A stretch of DNA of 64,000 bases from Bathynomus jamesi (Eukaryota > Arthropoda > Malacostraca > Isopoda > Cirolanidae), in contig JAJOZX010006141.1 of assembly GCA_023014485.1 (NCBI GenBank), positions 124,001 through 188,000 of the forward strand, read 5' to 3'. Shown here one piece after another: positions 1-6,620 of the stretch. Every line of letters starts with the position of its first letter. The stretch's first letter is position 1. The position numbers and the translations under genes were made by a program. The notes beneath the pieces were generated by a model that was not told where the DNA came from, ran no database searches, and was given only the letters and a program-made list of their open reading frames with translations.

Positions 1-239
1 AGAGTATTATAAAAAGAGGAGAATTAAAAATTGGCGACCCTTTGCCCAAATTAAGAGACAACCCAAGCACCATAGAAGATATTGGCATAACAGTCTGGCG
101 AGTCTGTAGCCAAGAGTTTAACAGAGTGGCGACCGAAAAGAATTAGAATGTTATAGAAGACATATTCGTTGCTTGCCTCCTAACTAGAACCCACGTCGAT
201 CCGAACCGACTCCAGGGACATAGAAGAAGGAGGGTAACA
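1..239 (+). mobile_element. Element A LTR, 3' end (cut by window start)
   Basis: Matches the last 239 bp of the complete A LTRs further right. It ends ...GTAACA, followed two bases later by a PBS-like motif. It contains a series of PBS-like TGGCGA motifs (32, 96, 127) described separately. It is 12-kb type, with ACCCACGTCG rather than ACCCCCGTCG. Confidence 0.88.
32..134 (+). other. Serial PBS-like / LTR-end-like motifs inside A LTR
   Basis: TGGCGACCC occurs at 32, ATAACAGTC-TGGCGA at 87-101 and TTTAACAGAG-TGGCGACC at 117-134, upstream of the terminal GTAACA/PBS at 235-249. Each of the last three has a TAACA two or three bases before TGGCGA or its mutated form, the same arrangement as a real LTR end followed by a primer binding site. 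Element B has only the terminal one, so this block of about 120 bp looks like an insertion or a set of captured old LTR/PBS junctions. Present in every A LTR of the window. Confidence 0.6.
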
Positions 240-241
240 AG

Positions 242-259
242 TGACGACCCTGCACCAGG
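242..259 (+). promoter_or_regulatory. Degenerate primer binding site, element A (12-kb type)
   Basis: TGACGACCCTGCACC starts two bases after the LTR end. The 5.2-kb units have TGGCGACCCTGCACC at the same place. A PBS must begin with TGG to pair with the CCA end of the priming tRNA; here the third base is A. The same change is at 12247, 24228, 36179 and 48180. Confidence 0.7.
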
Positions 260-266
260 ATAAAAA

Positions 267-300
267 GATTATTTTAAGATTATTTTAAGATTATTTTAAG
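267..300 (+). repeat. Short tandem GATTATTTTAA repeat
   Basis: Three copies of an 11-bp unit between two CAGGATAA motifs in the A leader. The 5.2-kb units have 14-bp versions (GATTATTTTAAGAA). Element B has a GAAGATTTATAAAA array at the same place. Confidence 0.8.
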
Positions 301-366
301 AGGAAGATTTTAACAAGAAGATTTTAAGAAGAGGCCACTCTTTGGCCAAGATAGAAATTACCCTGC

Positions 367-525
367 ATCAGGATAAAACCATTTGACCGGCGTGTCACGA
401 CTTCTAGTTCGTAACATCCACCCTTGAACCGGTGTGTCACGACTCCAAGTTCTCCACGCCTAGTTTTCATCCAAGAAGAAGTAGCCAGCAAGACGTCTTC
501 AGGACACGTCTCTGAGGATTTCGCC
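367..525 (+). other. Conserved structured leader segment, element A
   Basis: About 155 bp nearly identical to 5717-5868 of element B (around five differences by eye), although flanking DNA of A and B is much more diverged. It holds two copies of a motif of about 28 bp (TTGACCGGCGTGTCACGAC at 383 and TTGAACCGGTGTGTCACGAC at 424), each followed by AGTTC. It also holds a hairpin AGACGT (491-496) / ACGTCT (506-511). The position just after the PBS suits an RNA packaging or dimerisation signal; that role is inference. Confidence 0.65.
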
Positions 526-590
526 TGTGGAAAATTTTGTTAAGTACAGAGTTGTTTTTTCAGTAATTTATAAACATTTGAAAAGTCACT

Positions 591-609
591 ATTATTAACA
601 GTTAATAAT
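591..609 (+). other. Perfect 8-bp palindrome ATTATTAA-CAG-TTAATAAT, element A
   Basis: Arms 591-598 and 602-609 with a 3-base loop. The last bases of the right arm are the AT of an ATG at 608. The same palindrome, at the same place relative to its ATG, is in element B at 5938-5956. Confidence 0.75.
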
Positions 610-664
610 GAGTATCAAACCAGAATTTAACACAAAACACAGTGAACACTTCAGACACCAGTGA
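608..664 (+). pseudogene. Possible relic of gag start, element A (18 codons)
   Basis: ATG at 608 opens a frame beginning M-S-I-K-P-E-F that stops at TGA 662-664. Element B has M-S-I-K-S-E-F at the same place, but a 1-base length difference a few codons on puts the two in different frames. A short start conserved between families and placed after the leader could be what remains of a gag gene, or a short upstream frame. There is no gag domain to confirm it. Confidence 0.3.
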
Positions 665-1010
665 TACATTTGTTTTTATTGAAACAGTAATTTTAAAAGA
701 GAGTTAATTTCAAAGATTTAATTTCAAAGAGAGTTAATTTCAAGAGGGTTATTTTCACTGTTATATTCAGTATAGAATAATTTTATTTTATGTATCTTCC
801 CGTACATTAGAATGAAATATTGTTTACATTTTTTTTTATTTTTTGTTTCAAATTTTTTTCAATTACTGAATTGAATTGACTTGCAAATTAAGAAAGAGAG
901 AGTTTATAGAGAGTTTATAGATTTAGAGAGATACTTGAAGTAATTTTGAAGTCATTTTTTTGAAATCATTTTTTGAAGTCAGTTTTTGAAGTCAGTTTTT
1001 GAAGACAGAA

Positions 1011-1340
1011 GGTTGCACCAAGAGGGTCAACCAAAACAGAGGTTAATCGTCTCCACTTGATAAAGATCGAGTGCAGTCATTTTCCATTTTCAGTTAATTT
1101 CAAGTTAGTTTAAGTTATAGAGATACTTGATTGTATTTCAAGTAAGTCGGTTGCACCAAGAGGGTCAACCCAAACAGAGGTTAATCGTCTCCACTTGAAT
1201 TGAGATCAAGTGCAGTCATTTTCCATTTTCAGTTAATTTCAAGTTAGTTTCAGAATACTTGATAAGAGGTCAAGTCAGAAGGTTGCGCCAAGACGGGCAA
1301 CCGCCCCAGAGATTTATAGAAATACTTGATAGAGTTCAAG
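1011..1340 (+). repeat. Hairpin-repeat block in element A interior
   Basis: Three successive units start with GGTTG at 1011, 1149 and 1281 (spacings 138 and 132). Each opens with a GGTTG...CAACC hairpin. The first two continue with a CACTTGA...TCAAGTG hairpin (one G-T wobble in the first) and the block TTTTCCATTTTCAGTTAATT. ACTTGA...TCAAGT hairpins recur before the next unit. The third unit matches the 67-bp repeat of element B. Equivalent blocks are in all A interiors. Confidence 0.8.
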
Positions 1341-1520
1341 TCAGAGAGTTTTATTTGAAGTCAGAGAGTTTTATTTGAAGTCAGGGAGTTTTATTTGAAG
1401 TCAGAGAGTTTTATTTGAAGTCAGAGAGTTTTATTTGAAGTCAGAGAGATTTATTCCAAGTCAGAGAGATTTATTCCAAGTCAGAGAGATTTATTCCAAG
1501 TCAGAGAGATTTATTCCAAG
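1341..1520 (+). repeat. 20-bp tandem repeat, 9 copies (A unit 1)
   Basis: Five copies of TCAGAGAGTTTTATTTGAAG (one with TCAGGGAG) then four of TCAGAGAGATTTATTCCAAG, exactly in register. Confidence 0.95.
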
Positions 1521-1728
1521 TCATTTTTATTTCGAGTCCCAAGTCAGTTTTCAATGCAGTCAATTGAATTCAACCTTTTTTTGTTCAAGAGAATTTAATT
1601 GAACCTTTTTTTTGTTGAAAAAGAGAATTAAATTCAACCTGAATTGACCCGTTTGTCTTTTAGTTTAACTTTTTTTTTGTTTGTGAGAAGGAAATTGACC
1701 GATTTGTCTTTTCTTTTTCATGCATTGT

Positions 1729-1750
1729 TACGTATATAAATATATAGTCA
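1729..1750 (+). promoter_or_regulatory. TATA-like stretch conserved between A and B interiors
   Basis: ACGTATATAAATATATAG follows a T/C-rich run and GACCGATTTGTCTTTTC. Element B has GCGTATAAAAATATATAGG after the same motif at about 7750. Conservation in both families suggests a function such as an internal promoter, but no direct evidence is visible. Confidence 0.35.
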
Positions 1751-2105
1751 TGTAATTTATTATTTGTAACAAAACCGTTTTTACAATTGTTTGTAATGAC
1801 TTTGATAATCATTGTAATGTATACGTGATAATAATAGTTGTGTAATAATTAATTAATCGATCTTGTCCCAATGACTCCTTTTAAATTACTATGCTGAGGA
1901 ACATGCCGTCCCTCCGTTTTGTTTCAACTTTTTTTTAATTTTTGTTCTAAGTAGTGTGACAAGCAATCTTTTTTTAAAGAGCAAAGTGCTCACGAAAGAC
2001 TTATTGTCAAATTCAGACTTATATCCCCCGCTTAGTCACTCAATTCCCCCGAATGTAGTACTCCAAACTTTTTATTTTATTTTATTTTAACACCCCCAAC
2101 CCCAG

Positions 2106-2136
2106 TTGAACCGTGTCAACCAGAGAAATGGTTCAA
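2106..2136 (+). other. Hairpin TTGAACC...GGTTCAA, A-specific
   Basis: Perfect 7-bp arms at 2106-2112 and 2130-2136, in the segment that has no counterpart in element B. AGTACT palindromes lie on either side (about 2058 and 2156). Confidence 0.6.
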
Positions 2137-2537
2137 CCATGGTTAATTCCTCTTTAGTACTATGGACATAACCTCCATTTATGTTAAGTTGTGTTTTTTT
2201 ATTTTTAAGAATACTACAGTATATGGCTATGAATTTTAGTAGTCGAAATTAATTGTGTGTCAAAATTCAATTTTAAAACCGTGAGATCTACTTTCATTAA
2301 CTGTAAGGTCCTCTAAGTTCGTTTTTTTAATTACCTTATACGTGTAACTGATTAATTATGTAAAATCTATAATCCTAATTGAATTTTATTACTTTTGACA
2401 CATTCGAATTCATTTACGTTCCGTCCCTCCAGTCACTTTTGCATTAAAACTCGTATGCAAACATCATCATAATAATACATCATAATTATTGCTTACTATA
2501 TATAAATTCTCGCTCATGCATTTATACAGTTAATTTA

Positions 2538-2888
2538 ACAATCCTCTCAGCTAATCTGTGTCTCGAAATTATAAAATACACACTTTGTACCCAATAAACA
2601 TAAATACACCTTTGACCACAGGTCTATACATCATCCACTACGTAATTCGATTTGTACCTACAACAGTCAATAAAATGCATGTATGCACACTATATATACT
2701 ATATACATACAAACCTTATGCTAAAATCATTGAATATTCAGTTACTTGAACAATCCTATCAGCTAATCTGTCCCTCGAAATTGTAAAATACACACTTTGC
2801 ACCTAATACACCCAAATACACACTAGACCACAGGTCTATACATCATCCATTACATAATTCGATTTTTTACCTACAATAGTCAATAAAA
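2538..2888 (+). repeat. Direct repeat of about 138 bp, two copies (element A 3' interior)
   Basis: ACAATCCT(C/A)TCAGCTAATCTGT at 2538 and 2750 opens two copies ending at 2675 and 2888, separated by a GCATGTATGC palindrome and ACTATATATACTATATACAT. Each copy carries a GACC-ACA-GGTC palindrome. Element B has one copy (8900-9035), so A carries a tandem duplication or B lost one. Repeated in every A interior. Confidence 0.85.
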
Positions 2889-3291
2889 TTAGTTTATCAA
2901 TTGTACTATCATGGAAGCCTCGAAAAATCCATGAACTTTAAAATTTATGTTTTTCCCTTTTACCTATTCATTATGAATGTAATTTATCCCACAGAAAAAA
3001 ATAAAATTTGGTAAAAAATTTTAACCATATCATTGTTTGTCTAACTTAATTGTTTGTCTAAAATTAAAGTTTTAATCTTTGAATTTTTATATTTTATAAT
3101 AGCCCTCTAAGCGAGTGTCATGTTAAAAATTTGGATACTCTGCATTGTACTCAACTACCTGAACTCGTTCTGTATAAAACTTGTATTGTAAAAAAGAATG
3201 TCGTCATCTAACTTGAATTACTTACGATGTTATTTTCTCAATTGTATTATATTGTATTAATTGTATTATATTATTGTATTAATACCATTTT

Positions 3292-3304
3292 AGGGGGGAA
3301 ATAC
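3292..3304 (+). promoter_or_regulatory. Polypurine tract of element A
   Basis: AGGGGGGAAA then TAC, directly before the LTR start TGTAAAAAGTG. Position and composition are those of a plus-strand primer. Equivalent tracts precede the LTRs at 15313, 27295, 39243, 51162, 56401 and 61638. Confidence 0.75.
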
Positions 3305-3530
3305 TGTAAAAAGTGAGCAATGAACAATTCCTACACCATCATTATATGGATTCATTGTCTTCATGCAGTACTTATGTTCTTATAGTTTTATGTTTGAATG
3401 TTCATTTTTACATAAGAAACCAAAAATCGCCTAAGCGAGTTTTGGATAGAATTTCGATTTATACTTTATTCATTACTGTATTTCTCTAATTCATCTTTTC
3501 TAATAATGACTTATACACTATGACGTCACA

Positions 3531-3538
3531 AAATAACT
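3531..3538. promoter_or_regulatory. CRE palindrome TGACGTCA in A LTR
   Basis: Full consensus CREB/ATF palindrome in the context ACTATGACGTCACAAAATAAC. It is present at the same place in every A LTR (for example 51378-51385) and in the aligned place of the B LTRs. Being in the upstream half of the LTR, it could act as a promoter element. Function is inferred. Confidence 0.5.
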
Positions 3539-3909
3539 TTGTTCTCTTTACGTTTCCCATACTTTGTACACTGAATCACGTTCTTAGTATTTGGACATCT
3601 TCCGTATTCAATGTATGGTAAATTATTTAGTAATAATGTTGTGGTGTTATGTAGTATAAATATCATTATTTAACCATACTCATTATTCAACCATACTCAT
3701 TCTTACATTCATGTTCTTTCTTGACCGCTATCCTTTATTAATTTTATTACTTATTCATTCATCTACCTATTGTCTACTTATGCCCTATCAACTTATCAGT
3801 CTATGTTTACTCGTGTCTATATTACGCACACAACCTATTGTGTGACGAATGATATGTGTACACTACTGTGTGCAGCGTACATGTCTATTGACGATCATGA
3901 TTACGTACA

Positions 3910-3913
3910 TGTA
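3910..3913 (+). other. Target-site duplication TGTA (left) of B insertion
   Basis: Left flank ...ACGTACA-TGTA is followed by LTR1 (TTTAAAAATGAAATG). The right copy is 11038-11041. The empty site in the 5.2-kb units reads ACGTACA-TGTA-TTC, with one TGTA. With this assignment LTR1 and LTR2 starts align without gaps (two mismatches in 15). Confidence 0.85.
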
Positions 3914-4225
3914 TTTAAAAATGAAATGAATGATCAATATTCATTTTTTACATAAGAACCAAAATCGCTTAACGCGAGTTTGGATAGTAATTTTACTTGT
4001 GGCTTCCTATTCTTGATCGTGTCAAAACCCTACGATCTACCATACCATATGGTTTAGTCGTATCCATTTTTTTGTTATAGAAGTTAATTAATTAATTGTG
4101 ATTGTCTTGCATCTCACCCTCGTCCCTAGATTATGCATACACATTGCATATAACTCTGCTTCTAATTCGTTCTTGTCTATCTTCCTAATAATGATTTGTA
4201 TTATACATACAAAATTTAATAACTA

Positions 4226-4233
4226 TGACGTCA
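4226..4233. promoter_or_regulatory. CRE palindrome TGACGTCA in B LTR1
   Basis: Context ACTATGACGTCATAAAATAAC aligns with the CRE of the A LTR. The LTR2 copy is at 9711-9718. The core is unchanged although the flanks differ. Confidence 0.5.
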
Positions 4234-4281
4234 TAAAATAACTTAATTCTCTTCACGTTTTCCATACCTTGAACACTGAAT

Positions 4282-4287
4282 CACGTG
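4282..4287. promoter_or_regulatory. E-box CACGTG in B LTR1
   Basis: TGAATCACGTGTTTAG lies about 55 bp after the CRE. The A LTR has TGAATCACGTTCTTAG, so the palindrome is complete only in B. A short motif that could occur by chance. Confidence 0.3.
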
Positions 4288-4331
4288 TTTAGTATTTGGA
4301 CATCTTCCGTATTGAATGTATGGTAAATTCC

Positions 4332-4332
<1 letters not shown>

Positions 4333-4366
<34 letters not shown>
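4333..4366 (+). repeat. AAT microsatellite in B LTR1
   Basis: About 11 AAT triplets followed by an A-rich tract. Copy number varies between LTRs and units. It gives rise to short spurious frames rich in Ile or Asn. Confidence 0.9.
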
Positions 4367-4367
<1 letters not shown>

Positions 4368-4748
4368 GAAAAAAAAAGAAACTTCATTCTCTATACATCA
4401 TTAGTTATGTTGTTTCCTACCTATTGTCTACTGATACCTATCAACCTATCAGTCCATATTTTACGCGTCTCTATATTACGCACACAACCCATTGGATTAT
4501 GTACATGTAAAATACGTCCACATATATTTTTTTTTTATTATTTTTTTTTAAGTGCGTTCAACCTTCAAGGCGTTCATTAGGCTTACAGTAATTAAATGCT
4601 CAAATTCGCGAATCAGCAGAACCGAACGTTTCTAAGATAAACAACATCTTTCGCTCGGATCCAAATCTATAACATATAATGTAATATAACATATTATGTT
4701 GTATATAAATTATCATGTCATGTCTCATGTACTTGTGTTGTACTAATA

Positions 4749-4865
4749 ACCATATATATAATAACCATATATAATCTGACCATATAATCTGACCATATAA
4801 TCTAACCATATAATCTAACCATATAATCTAACCATATAATCTAACCATATATATATATATAAAAA
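4749..4865 (+). repeat. 13-bp minisatellite upstream of TATA box, B LTR1
   Basis: Repeats of ACCATATAATCT(A/G), degenerate at the left, running into a TA run and TATAAAAA (4858-4865). LTR2 (10234-10340) has about one copy fewer, and other units vary. Its place just before the best TATA box of the LTR means copy number would change promoter spacing. Confidence 0.8.
4858..4865 (+). promoter_or_regulatory. TATA box candidate in B LTR1
   Basis: TATAAAAA followed by CACTGTAAG. It is the clearest TATA motif in the LTR and is about 400 bp upstream of the hairpin-rich R/U5-like part. Start site not determined. Confidence 0.45.
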
Positions 4866-5139
4866 CACTGTAAGAATGGTAACGACGTAATGTACTTCAA
4901 TGAAACTATAATTGAATGTAATGACTTTATATATAATGTAAGAATGTACTTTAATCGAACTGTAAGGGACAATCATAAGCGAATGGGAAGTAATCCATAA
5001 TCGCAATCATAATTGTAATAAACCCAAACAAAAATGATATCGCCTTCAGAAATGAAGACGTGGCAAAAAAAAATAAGATGTTTTTATTTTTATTTATTTT
5101 TTTTATTTTTATTTGGAAACTTTCAAACACCTGATCGTG

Positions 5140-5180
5140 TTTAAAAGGGGGGAAACTTAACCTCCAACTGCCATCCCCCA
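5140..5180 (+). other. PPT-like G tract and C tract inside B LTR1
   Basis: AAAAGGGGGGAAA is followed about 25 bases later by ATCCCCCAAC, able to form a G5/C5 stem. The A LTR has the same arrangement (AAAAAGGGGGGAAA ... TCCTCCCCC, about 11610-11646). It resembles a second polypurine tract within the LTR. Confidence 0.45.
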
Positions 5181-5273
5181 ACATTCAGGCATATTTATAC
5201 ATGTATTTGTAAAATGAAGAACACTTCATTACGAGACTCTGCCTTGGTCACTGCTAAGAGACTCCCCTGGTTA

Positions 5274-5306
5274 GCAGCCTCGCTGCGGGGAGGGAGGTCG
5301 AACCTC
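5274..5306 (+). other. Two adjacent hairpins in B LTR1 (R/U5-like)
   Basis: GCAGC-CTC-GCTGC (5274-5286) and GAGGT-CGA-ACCTC (5294-5306) are perfect 5-bp stems with 3-base loops in one of the most GC-rich parts of the element. A LTRs keep both (second as AGAGGT-CGA-ACCTCT) and add GAGGC-CCCTT-GCCTC between them. They could structure the 5' end of the transcript. Confidence 0.6.
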
Positions 5307-5563
5307 TACCCCTGTAAATTCAGAGCAGTACCTGTATATTTTTAAGAAGTAAATTTACAGTAAGAGAAACTTTTTATTTTCCCCCTCGAGTTGGGCTATC
5401 GTCAGAGGAACTTAGTAAAGTCGAAAAGTTATAAAGTATCAGAGAAAGAATTAGAAAATTATAGAAGAAAAGTATCAGAAGAAATATCCGTTGCTTGCCT
5501 CCCTAACTAGAACCCCCTTCGAATCCGAACCGACAAAGGGCCATAAAGGGGGGGGTTAACAGC

Positions 5564-5581
5564 TGGCGACCCTTTACCAGG
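5564..5581 (+). promoter_or_regulatory. Primer binding site, element B
   Basis: TGGCGACCCTTTACCAGG, two bases after the LTR end TTAACA. It begins with TGG, complementary to the CCA end of a tRNA. The other copies are at 17574, 29572 and 41502. Confidence 0.75.
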
Positions 5582-5584
5582 ATA

Positions 5585-5716
5585 AGAAGAAGATTTATAA
5601 AAGAAGATTTATAAAGAAGAAGATTTATAAAAGAAGATTTATAAAAGAAGAAGATTTATAAAAGAAGAAGATTTATAAAAGAAGACTTATAAAAGAAGAT
5701 TTATAAAAGAAGATTT
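5585..5716 (+). repeat. GAAGATTTATAAAA tandem array, B unit 1
   Basis: About nine copies of a 14-bp unit, some as 17-bp GAAGAAGATTTATAAAA, between CAGGATAA motifs of the leader. Equivalent arrays: 17595-17727, 29593-29724 and 41521-41654. Confidence 0.9.
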
Positions 5717-5868
5717 ATCAGGATAAAACCATTTGACCGGCGTGTCACGACTTCTAGTTCGTAACATCCACCCTTGACCGGTGTGTCACGACTCCAAGTT
5801 CTTCACGCCTAGTTTTCATCCAAGAAGAAGTAGCCAACAAGACGTCTTCAGGACACGTCTCAAGGATT
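5717..5868 (+). other. Conserved structured leader segment, element B
   Basis: Counterpart of 367-525. It has TTGACCGGCGTGTCACGAC at 5733, TTGACCGGTGTGTCACGAC at 5774, and hairpin AGACGT (5840-5845) / ACGTCT (5855-5860). Other B copies begin at about 17728, 29726 and 41656; A copies also follow each A PBS. Confidence 0.65.
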
Positions 5869-5937
5869 TCCCCATAGAAAATTTTGTTAAGTACATTTTG
5901 TTTTCTTAAGTAATTTATAAACACTTGAAAAGTCAGT

Positions 5938-5956
5938 ATTATTAACAGTTAATAAT
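5938..5956 (+). other. Perfect 8-bp palindrome ATTATTAA-CAG-TTAATAAT, element B
   Basis: Identical to the element A palindrome at 591-609 and again overlapping the first bases of the ATG (5955). Confidence 0.75.
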
Positions 5957-6029
5957 GAGTATTAAGTCAGAATTTACAAGAAACACAGTGAACACTTCAG
6001 ACACTAGTGATACATTTTCCTTAGTGTAA
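5955..6029 (+). pseudogene. Possible relic of gag start, element B (24 codons)
   Basis: A frame beginning M-S-I-K-S-E-F stops at TAA 6027-6029, immediately before the 17-bp VNTR. It shares its start with the 18-codon frame of element A, then diverges through a 1-base length difference. Too short to assign. Confidence 0.3.
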
Positions 6030-6030
6030 C

Positions 6031-6410
6031 AGAGAGTTAATTGTAACAGAGTTAATTGTAACAGAGAGTTAATTGTAACAGAGTTAATTTCAAAAGAGAG
6101 TTAATTGTAACAGAGTTAATTTCAAGAGAGAGTTAATTTCAAGAGAGAGTTAATTTCAAGAGAGAGTTAATTTCAAGAGAGAGTTAATTTCAAGAGAGAG
6201 TTAATTTCAAGAGAGAGTTAATTTCAAGAGAGAGTTAATTTCAAGAGAGAGTTAATTTCAAGAGAGAGTTAATTTCAAGAGAGAGTTAATTTCAAGAGAG
6301 AGTTAATTTCAAGAGAGAGTTAATTTCAAAGGGGAGTTAATTTCAAAAGAGAGTTAATTTCAAAAGAGAGTTAATTTCAAAAGAGAGTTAATTTCAAAAG
6401 AGAGTTAATT
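6031..6410 (+). repeat. 17-bp VNTR, B unit 1 (380 bp)
   Basis: Units of AGAGAGTTAATTTCAAG with variants (TTGTAAC at the left, TTCAAAAG at the right), 17-bp period, about 22 copies. The variants are ordered left to right, so growth was in the middle block. Confidence 0.95.
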
Positions 6411-6620
6411 GCAGTTATTTTCACTGTTATATTCAGTATAGAATAATTTTATTTTATGTATCAAACATAATAGTATCGTACCTTCGTGTACATTAGAGTG
6501 AAATGTCGTTTACACTTTATATTTTTGTTTGCAAATTTTTTTCAATTACGGAATTGAATTGACTTGCAAATTAAGAGAGAGTGTGTTTATAGAGAGTTTA
6601 TAGATTTAGAGAGATATTTG

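Larger units (their letters stand above)
240..3304 (+). mobile_element. Element A internal region, unit 1 (non-coding)
   Basis: Lies between the A LTR end with adjacent PBS-like site (242) and the polypurine tract (3292) before the next A LTR. In order: GATTATTTTAA repeats (267-300), conserved leader (367-525), palindrome and short ATG frame (591-664), a few 17-bp type repeats (about 695-745), a hairpin block (1011-1340), nine 20-bp repeats (1341-1520), a TATA-like stretch (1732-1746), an A-specific segment (about 1860-2220) with a TTGAACC/GGTTCAA hairpin, two copies of a 138-bp repeat (2538-2888), and AT-rich DNA to the polypurine tract. No gag or pol frame is present. At about 3.07 kb it fits the interior of a large non-autonomous (LARD-like) LTR element. 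Confidence 0.85.
3305..3913 (+). mobile_element. Element A LTR, 5' part (split by element B), unit 1
   Basis: Starts TGTAAAAAGTGAGC after the polypurine tract and ends in ACGTACATGTA, where B is inserted. It matches the first 610 bp or so of the intact A LTRs (for example from 51162). It carries a TCGC-CTAA-GCGA hairpin, a CRE palindrome (3531) and a duplicated CATTATTCAACCATACT-type repeat (first copy with TTTAACC in 12-kb units). Confidence 0.88.
3914..5561 (+). mobile_element. Element B LTR1, unit 1
   Basis: 1648 bp. It begins TTTAAAAATGAAATGAATG where LTR2 has TGTAAAAATAAAATGAATG, so the canonical TG end is altered to TT in all four copies. It contains a CRE, an E-box CACGTG, an AAT microsatellite, a 13-bp minisatellite ending in a TATA box, a G6/C5 hairpin, and two short hairpins near the presumed R/U5 region. 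Confidence 0.9.

Noticed and set aside
1729..1750. Internal RNA polymerase II promoter
   Set aside because: The TATA-like stretch is conserved between A and B, but in DNA this AT-rich the motif alone is weak. Kept only as a low-confidence site.
3770..3955. A 61-codon frame identical in units 1, 2 and 4
   Set aside because: It spans the A LTR/B LTR1 junction, so it cannot predate the insertion. Identity reflects recent duplication, not coding constraint.
4296..4580. Repeated frames of 60-98 codons rich in Ile or Asn in the LTRs
   Set aside because: They are translations of the AAT microsatellite and flanking LTR. Reading frame and length change with triplet and homopolymer number between copies.
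5140..5152. LTR boundary at the internal AAAAGGGGGGAAA tract
   Set aside because: The TGTA duplication, the paired TG...TTAACA ends and the PBS two bases later place the B LTR at 3914-5561 and 9397-11037 instead.
5294..5306. T-loop-like GGTCGAACC in the B LTR
   Set aside because: It is fully explained as a simple GAGGT/ACCTC hairpin; no acceptor or anticodon arms are present.
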